Shown: piece after piece, positions 18,126 to 25,971 of the stretch
Numbering within the stretch: the first letter of the stretch is position 1
Layout: the number at the start of each line of letters is the position of its first letter
Assembly (NCBI GenBank): GCA_027485285.1
Contig: JAIXRH010000065.1
Span: 1 to 56,595, forward strand
Length of the DNA: 56,595 nt
Direction: 5' to 3'
Source: Comamonadaceae bacterium
Lineage (GTDB): Bacteria; Pseudomonadota; Gammaproteobacteria; Burkholderiales; Burkholderiaceae_C
The notes under the pieces: generated by a model
Database searches by the model: none
What the model saw: the letters and a program-made list of their open reading frames with translations, nothing else
What the model was told of the DNA's origin: nothing
Made by a program: the position numbers and the translations under genes

Positions 18126-18802
18126 GGCTGGGCTTTCAAGGAGGCAGCGTCGCCCAGCGTGGCGTCGACGCGCAACATGCGTTCAACGTAGCGGGCGACG
18201 GTGTCAATTTCGAGGTTCACTGTGGCACCCACTTGGAGCGAACCCAAAGCGGTGTTGTCCACGGTGTGAGGAATGAGGTTGATGCTGACTTCAGAGCCGC
18301 GCAAGCCCAAGGGGCCGTCCGCGTTGAAAAAGTCTTGCACACTGTTCACGGTCAAGCTCACGCCGTTGATGGTGATGGAGCCCTTGTAAGCCAAGTACTT
18401 GGCGAGGTCCGTGGGCGCCATGATGCGCAGCTCCCAGCTTTCACCGATTTGCGCGAAGTAGCTCACGTGTCCTGTGCCATCCACATGTCCCGACACGATG
18501 TGTCCGCCTAAGCGGTCATGCGCGCGCAATGCTTTTTCAAGGTTGACGTGCCCAAGCGCACTCAAGCCACTGGTGCGAGCCAGCGATTCCACAGAAATGT
18601 CGATGGTGAAGGTGTGTGTGTCGAGGTCGAAGCTGGTGACCGTCATGCAAGCGCCGTTGAGCGCGATGCTGTCCCCCAGCGTGACGTCGTCGAGGTACGC
18701 GGCAGGGGCCTCGAGGGTGAGACGCTTGCCGTGGCTTAAAGAGCTACCCAGGTCGTGGACAGCGGTGATGCGCCCCACGCCGGTGATGATTCCGGTGAAC
18801 AT
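18122..18802 (-). CDS. ribE: Riboflavin synthase alpha chain
   Basis: 226 residues with two tandem lumazine-binding domains (about 1-97 and 98-200). The N-terminal [10 protein letters not shown] motif is typical, and NGACMTVT and NGVSLTVN are the paired repeat signatures. It dismutates two lumazine molecules to riboflavin. It starts 29 bases after ribD and its stop overlaps the ribBX ATG. The family is also called ribC in some species. Confidence 0.96.
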   Translation of the reverse strand: MFTGIITGVGRITAVHDLGSSLSHGKRLTLEAPAAYLDDVTLGDSIALNGACMTVTSFDLDTHTFTIDISVESLARTSGLSALGHVNLEKALRAHDRLGGHIVSGHVDGTGHVSYFAQIGESWELRIMAPTDLAKYLAYKGSITINGVSLTVNSVQDFFNADGPLGLRGSEVSINLIPHTVDNTALGSLQVGATVNLEIDTVARYVERMLRVDATLGDAASLKAQP

Positions 18803-18831
18803 GTTTGTATTTTCGCAGGTTTAAGTGCCGC

Positions 18832-19935
18832 TTACCGGCTGAGGCGGGCCAATATCCTCAAATCAGGACCGATTTGCGTCATTTCGTGAAAGCAGAGTGT
18901 TTTTGTATCGCTCAAAGTGGTGAAAGGACCCAAATTTGTCATGCCACGGCCTTGTCCCATCAGTTTGGGGGCAAGGTAGGTCAGCAGTTCGTCGACCAAG
19001 TCTTCGCGCAGCAACGAGCCATTCAGTTTGTGACCCGCTTCCACATGCACTTCGTTGATTTGCTTTTGGGCGAGGTGTTTGAGCATGGCTGCTAGGTCCA
19101 CCTTGCCGGAGGCGTTAGGTAGGCAAATGACCTGTGCACCTTTGGCCTCTAGGGCTTGGCGGCGCTGTGCGTTCTCCACTGCGCAGTAAATCCACACGGG
19201 GCGTTGCGGGGTGAAGAGCTTGGCGCTCAGGGGTGTTTCAAGCTGGCTGTCCATCACCACCAGGGTGGGCTGGCGTGGCGTGGGGATGGCGCGCACATCC
19301 AATTGCGGGTCATCTTCCAGCACAGTGCCGATGCCCGTGAGCACCGCGCAAGCACGGGCACGCCAAGCATGGCCATCGTCTCGCGCGGGGGCTGAGGTGA
19401 TCCATTGGCTCAAGCCGTTCTCAAGCGCGGTTTGGCCGTCCAGTGAAGCGGCGACTTTCATGCGTACCCAAGGTGTGCCATGCGTCATGCGTTTGAAAAA
19501 ACCGATGTTGAGTTCTTGGGCTTGCGTTGCGAGCAAACCCACCTCGACTTGGACGCCTGCGGCGCGCAAACGGGCAATGCCTTGGCCTGCGACTTGTGGG
19601 TTGGGGTCCTGAACGGCAACCACCACGCGTGCGAAGCCCGCATGCACGAGAGCATCGCAGCAAGGGGGGGTGCGGCCTTGGTGGCTGCAAGGCTCAAGCG
19701 TGACGTAGGCCGTTGCCCCTTGGACATGGTGGTGCTTTGCTTGCGCATCACGCAAGGCCATGACCTCCGCATGTGCTTCGCCCGCGCGCTGCGTGTGACC
19801 GCTGCCCAGCACTGCCCCGTCAGCGCCCACGATGACGCAGCCGACGCGGGGGTTGGGTGAGGTCAAGAACAAGGCCTCGCGCGCCAAGGCCAAGGCGCTT
19901 GTCATGTGTGTGATGTCTTGCGCTGAAAAATTCAT
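18832..19935 (-). CDS. ribD: Bifunctional pyrimidine deaminase/reductase RibD
   Basis: 367 residues. The N-terminal cytidine deaminase-type zinc domain has His55/Glu57 in AHAEVMAL and Cys83/Cys92 in EPCSHQGRTPPC. The C-terminal reductase domain spans about 155-360 (RMKVAASLDGQTAL, TGIGTVLEDDPQLDVR, VEAGHKLNGSLL). It carries out the second and third steps of riboflavin synthesis. The open frame is longer upstream, but the ATG at 19935 gives the family N-terminus. It follows pilE by 40 bases. No FMN riboswitch is evident in that short gap. Confidence 0.96.
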   Translation of the reverse strand: MNFSAQDITHMTSALALAREALFLTSPNPRVGCVIVGADGAVLGSGHTQRAGEAHAEVMALRDAQAKHHHVQGATAYVTLEPCSHQGRTPPCCDALVHAGFARVVVAVQDPNPQVAGQGIARLRAAGVQVEVGLLATQAQELNIGFFKRMTHGTPWVRMKVAASLDGQTALENGLSQWITSAPARDDGHAWRARACAVLTGIGTVLEDDPQLDVRAIPTPRQPTLVVMDSQLETPLSAKLFTPQRPVWIYCAVENAQRRQALEAKGAQVICLPNASGKVDLAAMLKHLAQKQINEVHVEAGHKLNGSLLREDLVDELLTYLAPKLMGQGRGMTNLGPFTTLSDTKTLCFHEMTQIGPDLRILARLSR

Positions 19936-19975
19936 GGCGTGATTATGAACGGCCAAAAAAGTGCGTGAAGGAGGT

Positions 19976-20386
19976 TTATCGACTCCAGCACTGCGCCGCA
20001 GTTTGGCTTGCGCCTTGCACGCTGCGTTCACCCAGCTGGTTGAGGGTCAGGACGCCGCAAGCATCCGCTGCTTGCGTGCCCAACGGTGTGGCGCTGAGCG
20101 TGTAGCTTTTCACGGTGCTGGTGACCGTTAACTTGTAAAGCTGTCCATCAATTTGCAGCACGCTGGCGGGGACATCGGCTGCCAGCGGGTAGCTGCCGTT
20201 GGCGCTGGCGGCGCGCTCCATCCAGTGCGCAGCGTGTAGCAAGGCTGCACGCGCTTGGGCACGTTGGCTTCGCGCCATCAAGCTTTGGTAGCTGGGCCAC
20301 GCCATGCTGGCAAGCAGTGCCACGCAAGCGAGCGCGACGAGCAACTCGATGAGGGTGAGGCCTCGCGATGGATGTGTTTTTTTCAT
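19976..20386 (-). CDS. pilE: Type IV pilin-like protein PilE
   Basis: 136-residue prepilin. The short basic leader ends in SRG, followed by LTLIELLVALACVALLASMAWPSYQ, a canonical type IV N-methylation helix with Glu at mature position 5. Two cysteines near the C-terminus (CGVLTLNQLG and QCWSR) could form the usual D-region disulfide. The size suggests a minor pilin rather than the main subunit. It is the last pilin gene in the cluster; its start lies inside the frameshifted reading of pilX and 6 bases after the stop of the restored pilX frame. Confidence 0.92.
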   Translation of the reverse strand: MKKTHPSRGLTLIELLVALACVALLASMAWPSYQSLMARSQRAQARAALLHAAHWMERAASANGSYPLAADVPASVLQIDGQLYKLTVTSTVKSYTLSATPLGTQAADACGVLTLNQLGERSVQGASQTAAQCWSR

Positions 20387-20392
20387 GGCTGC

Positions 20393-21081
20393 CTAGTTGT
20401 GCAGCACATGCCAGCTGTGCCATTGGCCCGTGAGGGCCGTGGGCGTGTCTCGCACCCAAACGCCTTGCAGCACGGTGGTGCTGCCGGGCATGACGCCCTT
20501 GGCCAGCGTGGTGATGCGGTAGACAAATGGCGCGGAGGAAAAATCGTTGGCGTCGCTGCTGTTGTGCTGCGGCAAAACTTCAACCCAATACCAAGCGGTG
20601 TCGTGGCCATAGGGTGTGTCGGCGTTGCTGACATGCATGGCCGTGGCGGTTTGTTTTTCCAGTCGCTGGCATGGGTGGCCTTGGGATCCAGTGTGTTGGG
20701 TGCACAAATGCCTGCGCTGCATGTGCCGGCGTTCAAGCGTTGACGCAGCACAACGTATTCAGCCATTGATGCAGGAAAAAATGCGTGGGTTTGTGTGGTG
20801 TCACCGGCGGTGTGGCGTAAGTTCACGGTGCCATCTTTGTTGTTTGTGCCAACACCCATCAGGTCAACCAAGGCCACAGGCAACACAGCCTCCGCCTTGT
20901 GTTGGGTGCGAAGTTGGTCTGCCTCGGCGTTGAGCAGTTGGGCGTTGATCGACAAGTTGCGCAGGGCCAGCAGGGTGGCGATGCTCGCCAGCGCAAGCAT
21001 CATCATCAAAGTTGGCAACGCAAAGCCTCGAACGGCGCCTTGGCCGCTGGTCCGAGCGTGCCAATGTGTTGCGCGCTTCAC
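20393..21081 (-). pseudogene. pilX: PilX-like minor pilin, interrupted by a frameshift
   Basis: The GTG start at 21081 overlaps the pilW stop. The first 140 or so codons read as a PilX-type protein: leader ending in VRG, then FALPTLMMMLALASIATLLALR, without Glu5 as is common in PilX. At a run of five A on the coding strand (20654-20658) the frame is lost and continues as Pro/Thr/Ser-rich nonsense to 20383. In the other frame the expected C-terminus resumes at once: AWYWVEVL, FVYRITTLAKGVMPGSTTVLQGVWVR, ending at 20393. One extra A would restore a continuous protein. Either a sequencing error or a real homopolymer mutation. Confidence 0.75.
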
Positions 21082-21845
21082 GGCATGACCCTGTCACGGT
21101 TACGCAAAGTCACCACCTTCTTGAAGGTGCGGCGCGCACGGCCATCGGATGGCAGGGCCTCGTCTTGGCAGCCTTTGCGACTGCTACTGGGCTTGGTGGT
21201 GTGAACGGTGTGGGTGCTGGCCACACGCAGGCAGACCTCAATAGCCAACACCTGCGTCATGTCGATCACTTGATTCGCGGTTTTCCATTGGATGGTTTGT
21301 GTGCCGAGGTTGGCTTCAGCGTAGCGCAACTGAAAGTCCTCCACGCCCTCCGCCAAGGCTTGGTAGGTGCTGCTGGTGAGGTTGAGGTCTTTGCAGGTCA
21401 GCTCTTTGTTGGTGTTGAGTTTGTAGTCGTTGCGCACGCTGGTGTGGGTGCTGCCCGTATTGCCTTGGCAGTCGGTGGTGTTGAGCGCATGCCAGTGACC
21501 GAGGGTCAGACTTTCAATATTTTTGGTGCCGTTCACGCCTGCCACTGCGGCTTGCCCCAAGTCTTCGCTGGGGGATAGTTCAGCCGTGAATTGGCCATCG
21601 CTGCTTTTGTTTGGCTTGAGGTAAGCTGCCCCCGCCATCTGCGCTTGCGCGCCGATGTTGCGCAAAGCAACCCTGGCATTGGCGTGCACAGCATCTGCTG
21701 CAGCCATGGCGCTCCACGTTTGCTTGCTGGTGCCGTAGGCCGATGTGGCAGCGGCAATGACGAGCAGGCTCAAAGCCATGCCAATCAGCAAGTCTGGCAG
21801 GGTGTAGCCCCGTTGCGAAGCCCTGGCGGAGGCAGGTTGGCTCAT
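21078..21845 (-). CDS. pilW: PilW-like minor pilin
   Basis: 255 residues from the ATG at 21845, which overlaps the pilV stop. The leader ends in SQRG, followed by YTLPDLLIGMALSLLVIAA. The mature position-5 residue is Asp rather than the usual Glu. The rest has the loose beta-rich character of PilW/PilJ minor pilins, with several cysteines (for example NTTDCQGNTG and LTCKDLNL). PilW helps prime type IV pilus assembly in the inner membrane together with FimT/FimU, PilV, PilX and PilE. The stop overlaps the pilX GTG. Confidence 0.85.
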   Translation of the reverse strand: MSQPASARASQRGYTLPDLLIGMALSLLVIAAATSAYGTSKQTWSAMAAADAVHANARVALRNIGAQAQMAGAAYLKPNKSSDGQFTAELSPSEDLGQAAVAGVNGTKNIESLTLGHWHALNTTDCQGNTGSTHTSVRNDYKLNTNKELTCKDLNLTSSTYQALAEGVEDFQLRYAEANLGTQTIQWKTANQVIDMTQVLAIEVCLRVASTHTVHTTKPSSSRKGCQDEALPSDGRARRTFKKVVTLRNRDRVMP

Positions 21846-22348
21846 CGGTCGGGCCGGAAGAACAACCGCCAGCAACTCATGTGCGAGGGGCAAGGCGGTG
21901 TGCCTGATGTGGTGTCGGTGCGGTAGGTTTCATTCGCATCGTGCCACGCGATGACGATGCCCCACCAGCTTGCCACATCGGTCAGGGCAAATACCGCTGC
22001 ATCACCCTCGGGCAGTTGGCTTTGCAAGGTGTGTTGCATCTGCTGCATGTCCCACGCCGCAAGTTCTTGGCGTGTGCATGCACTGGCTGTGCAGTCTGGT
22101 GCGGCTTGACTGGCACTGCCCCATGCCTTGGCGTACATCGCACGTTGGGGGCTGTTCAGTCGCATGCGTTCCGCCAAGTCGTCGGCCACGCCCATCGCCA
22201 CCGATCGCATGAGTTGTTGCCGTTGCTGCGCCAAAGCTTGCTGGTGCAACCACAACAAGCCCAGCACGCCAAATGCCAAGATGACCAATGCCATGAGAGC
22301 TTCTAGCAAGGCGATGCCAAGCTGCCTGGTGTGCTTTGGATGCCGCAT
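21842..22348 (-). CDS. pilV: PilV-like minor pilin
   Basis: About 168 residues from the ATG at 22348. The leader ends in RQLG, followed by IALLEALMALVILAFGVLGLLWLHQQ with Glu at mature position 5; the double-L/F helix is typical of PilV. An alternative ATG at 22396 would overlap the end of fimT and give a 27-residue leader. I prefer the shorter one because type IV leaders are usually short, but neither start has a strong ribosome site. The stop overlaps the pilW ATG. Confidence 0.82.
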   Translation of the reverse strand: MRHPKHTRQLGIALLEALMALVILAFGVLGLLWLHQQALAQQRQQLMRSVAMGVADDLAERMRLNSPQRAMYAKAWGSASQAAPDCTASACTRQELAAWDMQQMQHTLQSQLPEGDAAVFALTDVASWWGIVIAWHDANETYRTDTTSGTPPCPSHMSCWRLFFRPDR

Positions 22349-22383
22349 GGGGTGCTGTTTGAACCGCTGCCGGAGCGGGCGAA

Positions 22384-22902
22384 TCAGCTGCTGCATGTTT
22401 CGCCCGATTGCCAGCGCAAACGGCTGGCGCTGCTGAGGCACAAGACGTTGGCGATGTTGAGAGCCGTTTGCCGTGACTGGATGACCCACCGCTCACCCAC
22501 AGTGCCAAGATCGCCGCGTTGGTTGATCTCAAGTGGGTCTGATTTGGCGAACGTCACTCGCAATGGCGTTTGCAATTGCGAGGTCTGCAACACAGTTAGG
22601 TCGACCTTGACGATCAGCTGCCAGCCGCAACTCCAGTCTTTGTTGGACGATGTGCGCCAGGGGCAGTCGAGTAACGGCGTGAGTTGCAAAGTTTCGCCCT
22701 GCTGCATGGCACGCACGCGGGCGTTTTGCAAATCGTTCACCAACTGGTCGCGGGCAGCCTCCACGCGGCTGCGTTCTTGCAGACGTTGCCAGCTGGGAAT
22801 GGCAAGTGACGCCATGACTGCGAGCACGCTCAAACACACCAACAGCTCCAACAGCGTGAAGCCTTGTGTGCTGGACCGCTGAAAACGGCGAGGATGAGGC
22901 AT
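22384..22902 (-). CDS. fimT: FimT/GspH-family pseudopilin
   Basis: 172 residues from the ATG at 22902. The leader ends in STQG, followed by FTLLELLVCLSVLAVMASLAIPSW with Glu5. A GspH/FimT beta domain follows, with motifs such as LVNDLQNARVRAMQQGETLQL. First gene of the minor pilin set fimT-pilV-pilW-pilX-pilE. An upstream in-frame ATG at 22923 would add seven residues. A run of seven T lies immediately before the 22902 ATG, so a single-base length change there would disconnect the upstream start from the gene. Confidence 0.85.
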   Translation of the reverse strand: MPHPRRFQRSSTQGFTLLELLVCLSVLAVMASLAIPSWQRLQERSRVEAARDQLVNDLQNARVRAMQQGETLQLTPLLDCPWRTSSNKDWSCGWQLIVKVDLTVLQTSQLQTPLRVTFAKSDPLEINQRGDLGTVGERWVIQSRQTALNIANVLCLSSASRLRWQSGETCSS

Positions 22903-22976
22903 AAAAAAACCCAGCGTTTGCATGCAGCAAATGCTAGGTATCTGAGGGGTTTCAGCGCATGGCTGAGACTCGAAAA

Positions 22977-23426
22977 CTACTTGCGAACCTCGTCCACCAA
23001 ACTCTTGAAGTCGTCGATGTCTTCAAAGCTGCGGTACACGCTGGCAAAGCGGATGTATGCCACTTTGTCGAGTTTTTTGAGTTCACGCATGACAAGTTCG
23101 CCAATGCGGGTGGAGGGTACTTCGCGTTGTCCCAAAGACATGAGCTTTTCCTCAATGCGCTCGATGGCACTGTCAACCTGCTCGGTGCTGACAGGACGTT
23201 TGCGCAGCGCAAGGCTCATGGAGTCGAGCAATTTGGTGCGTTTGTATTCGGTACGCCGCCCGTCTTTTTTGACGATGTTGGGGTAGTTGACGTCTGGTCG
23301 CTCATAGGTGGTGTAGCGCTTTTCGCAGGCGCCGCATTGGCGACGGCGACGCACCGAGTCACCGTCTTCGGACATGCGCGTTTCGACGACTTGGGTCTCT
23401 AGGTGGCCGCAAAAGGGACATTTCAT
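22977..23426 (-). CDS. nrdR: Transcriptional repressor NrdR
   Basis: 149 residues. An N-terminal zinc ribbon carries Cys3, Cys6, Cys31 and Cys34 (MKCPFCGH and [12 protein letters not shown]). It is followed by an ATP-cone domain (about 46-137) that senses ATP/dATP. NrdR represses ribonucleotide reductase genes by binding paired NrdR boxes. It lies downstream of glyA, separated by a terminator-like hairpin and about 170 bases that should hold its own promoter. No nrd genes are in the window. Confidence 0.97.
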   Translation of the reverse strand: MKCPFCGHLETQVVETRMSEDGDSVRRRRQCGACEKRYTTYERPDVNYPNIVKKDGRRTEYKRTKLLDSMSLALRKRPVSTEQVDSAIERIEEKLMSLGQREVPSTRIGELVMRELKKLDKVAYIRFASVYRSFEDIDDFKSLVDEVRK

Positions 23427-23593
23427 GTGTTGTTTTCTCTTGTGCTCTGCTTTTCTGTGCTGATTCTTTTGCTGAGCTCGCTGAGTTCACTCGGACCAAT
23501 TGTTCTGACGAAGTTGCAAAGCAACGAGCGAACCATTTCTAAACTCAACCCGCGCCTCATTCGGCGAGAAACCTTCACGAAAACAAATAACAA

Positions 23594-23621
23594 AAAACCC
23601 CGAAACAAATGACGGGGTTTT
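23594..23621 (-). terminator. Rho-independent terminator downstream of glyA
   Basis: Read on the minus strand, AAAACCCCG and CGGGGTTTT pair around a 10-base loop, and the stem runs into six consecutive T. It begins 9 bases after the glyA stop. Confidence 0.85.
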
Positions 23622-23630
23622 GAACAAAAG

Positions 23631-24875
23631 TTACTTGTAAACAGGAAACTTTGAAGTCAGCGCATGCACCTTGGCACGCACCGCCGCAATGTTGGCTTCG
23701 TCGTGGGGGTTGTCCAACACGTCCGCAATCAAGTTGGCCGTGATGCGGGCTTCTTCGTCCTTGAAACCACGGGTCGTCATGGCAGGTGTGCCGATGCGCA
23801 CACCGCTGGTCACGAAAGGTTTTTCTGGGTCGTTCGGAATGGCGTTCTTGTTGATCGTCATGTGCGCGGCGCCCAAAGCAGCTTCGGCTTCTTTGCCGGT
23901 GATCTTTTTTGAGCGCAGGTCCACCAACATCACGTGGCTTTGCGTGCCCCCGCTGACGATGCGCAGGCCGCGTGCGGTCAAGGTCTCAGCCACGATTTGG
24001 GCGTTTTTCACCACTTGCGCTTGGTAGTCTTTGAAGCCGGGTTCCATGGCTTCTTTGAAGGCCACGGCCTTGGCTGCGATGACATGCATCAACGGGCCGC
24101 CTTGCAGGCCGGGGAAAATGGCGCTGTTGATGGCTTTTTCGTGCTCGGCCTTCATCAAGATGATGCCGCCGCGAGGGCCGCGCAAGCTCTTGTGGGTGGT
24201 GGAGGTCACCACGTCTGCGTGCGGCACGGGGTTGGGGTACTGGCCTGCGGCGATCAAGCCGGAGTAATGGGCCATGTCCACCAAGAAGATGGCGCCCACT
24301 TCTTTGGCAACTTTGGCAAAGCGCGCCCAGTCAATGTGCAAGCTGTAGGCAGAGGCGCCCGCAATGATGAGCTTGGGCTTGTGTTCGCGGGCCTTGGCTT
24401 CCATCGCGTCGTAGTCGATGGCTTCGTTGGCATCCAAGCCGTAAGACACGGCGTTGAACCATTTGCCAGACATGTTCAGCGCCATGCCGTGGGTCAGGTG
24501 GCCGCCCTCAGCCAAGCTCATGCCCAAGATGGTGTCGCCAGGCTTTAAGAAAGCAAGGAACACGGCTTCGTTGGCCGATGCGCCGCAATGCGGTTGCACG
24601 TTGGCGGCTTCCGCACCGTAAATTTGTTTCAGGCGGTCGATGGCCAATTGCTCGGCCACGTCCACGAATTCACAGCCACCGTAGTAGCGCTTGCCAGGGT
24701 AGCCTTCGGCGTATTTGTTGGTCAGTTGAGAGCCTTGGGCTTGCATGACCGCGGGGGACGCGTAGTTTTCGCTGGCGATCAGCTCGATGTGGTGTTCTTG
24801 GCGCGCGTTTTCGGCCTGGATGGCAGCCCAAACTTCGGGGTCGGTTTGTTCGATCAAGATGTTGCGGTTGTACAT
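23631..24875 (-). CDS. glyA: Serine hydroxymethyltransferase
   Basis: 414 residues. It interconverts serine and glycine with tetrahydrofolate, supplying the methylene-folate that thyA consumes. PLP lysine Lys229 lies in [14 protein letters not shown]; other family segments are [21 protein letters not shown] and [10 protein letters not shown]. The frame is open 17 codons further upstream, but the ATG at 24875 gives the usual [16 protein letters not shown] leader of up to 182 bases separates it from the upstream lytic transglycosylase gene. A strong terminator follows its stop. Confidence 0.97.
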   Translation of the reverse strand: MYNRNILIEQTDPEVWAAIQAENARQEHHIELIASENYASPAVMQAQGSQLTNKYAEGYPGKRYYGGCEFVDVAEQLAIDRLKQIYGAEAANVQPHCGASANEAVFLAFLKPGDTILGMSLAEGGHLTHGMALNMSGKWFNAVSYGLDANEAIDYDAMEAKAREHKPKLIIAGASAYSLHIDWARFAKVAKEVGAIFLVDMAHYSGLIAAGQYPNPVPHADVVTSTTHKSLRGPRGGIILMKAEHEKAINSAIFPGLQGGPLMHVIAAKAVAFKEAMEPGFKDYQAQVVKNAQIVAETLTARGLRIVSGGTQSHVMLVDLRSKKITGKEAEAALGAAHMTINKNAIPNDPEKPFVTSGVRIGTPAMTTRGFKDEEARITANLIADVLDNPHDEANIAAVRAKVHALTSKFPVYK

Positions 24876-25057
24876 GGTGGCAGTCCTAGAAAAAGGTGGT
24901 TTTATGGCTGCCCAGGCGAACGGCAAAACACCTCTGTCAATAGAGGCTGCGCGCTTCCCAGTGGTCTACATCCACGTCAGCGGTTTGCGGCAGATGCCAC
25001 ACACGCCTATCGCCAGTTGCGCACGCTTTGGAGTTTACCGCGCTTCCAAGGCCTTGT

Positions 25058-25894
25058 TTATTCAGCCTCATCCTTGCCAAAGGGGGCCAAACGCTGGGCT
25101 TTTTCCCACAAGCTCTCCAAACGGGCGGTGGCCGCTTGGGCTGCGGTGGCGGGAGGTGGGGTCAAGGGGACTTTCACGCCTTTGGCCACTTGTTGCAAGC
25201 GCGAGTTTTCAGCCAGCACCTTGGCGGTGTAGCCTTGGTCGTCTTTCAAGTTGCCCGCACCCACATAGAGTTTGAGGCCGCCCTCGATGCTGCCTGCGCG
25301 GTTGATGCATTCTTTGAGCACGATCACGCCCACGCGCAAGTTGGCCACAGGGTCAAACGCAGCCAAGGTACCGCCAAAGCCTTGGTATTTTTGTTCGTGC
25401 ACCTTGGTCATGACTTGCATCAGGCCTTGTGCCCCAACTGGGCTTTGGGCGAAAGGGTTGAAGCCCGACTCCACCGCCATCACGGCCAAGATGAGGGTGG
25501 GTTCAATTTGGTTGTCTGGACCCACGTCATAGGCTTCAGCCACCAAAGCGCTCAAAGGCTCGGGGGCCACGCGGTATTTTTTGCTCAGCCAGTAGGCGAG
25601 GTTGGCTTGTTGCTTGGGCAGATCGCGCGGGTCGGTGGCGGTGGCGCGGTCGACCGCATCGGCATCGGTGGCGATGCCCAGTTCATCGTACTGGCGCTCT
25701 TGCAGCCAGCTGATGACCTTGGCTTCGGTCACCACACGCAGGTCAGGGCGCACGGTCAGCGCCACGGCAAAGAAGAAGATCGACAGGCCCACCACGGCCA
25801 AGCCGTTGTGCGAAATCGCAAAAAAACCTTGTGCCACGTCAGATGCAAAGGTGCGTAGACCTAGCTGTAATCTGGCGAGTAAAGAAATAGACAT
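25058..25894 (-). CDS. Membrane-anchored lytic transglycosylase (SLT domain)
   Basis: 278 residues from the ATG at 25894; an upstream TTG at 25906 would add four. A membrane anchor lies at about 32-48 (GLAVVGLSIFFFAVAL). The C-terminal soluble lytic transglycosylase domain (about 125-235) has catalytic Glu142 in AVESGFNP and the family motifs SPVGAQGLMQVM and NLRVGVIVL. It should cleave peptidoglycan glycan strands in the periplasm. The anchor is a non-cleaved signal-type helix, so the enzyme stays on the inner membrane. Divergent from the DUF349 gene with a short shared promoter region (25895-25971). Confidence 0.9.
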   Translation of the reverse strand: MSISLLARLQLGLRTFASDVAQGFFAISHNGLAVVGLSIFFFAVALTVRPDLRVVTEAKVISWLQERQYDELGIATDADAVDRATATDPRDLPKQQANLAYWLSKKYRVAPEPLSALVAEAYDVGPDNQIEPTLILAVMAVESGFNPFAQSPVGAQGLMQVMTKVHEQKYQGFGGTLAAFDPVANLRVGVIVLKECINRAGSIEGGLKLYVGAGNLKDDQGYTAKVLAENSRLQQVAKGVKVPLTPPPATAAQAATARLESLWEKAQRLAPFGKDEAE

Positions 25895-25971
25895 AAATTT
25901 ATTCAATAGGAAGCAGCTGAAATTTTAAAGCCTCGGCGACAATCACCTCTAATTTACTGTGAGCCCTGCTT

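Noticed and set aside
19936-19975. FMN riboswitch before ribD
   Set aside because: Only 40 bases separate pilE and ribD, too short for the element, and no RFN-type conserved segments are seen.
20650-20662. Programmed ribosomal frameshift in pilX
   Set aside because: The run has five A and does not form a standard slippery heptamer, and no downstream stem-loop is evident; a base loss is simpler.
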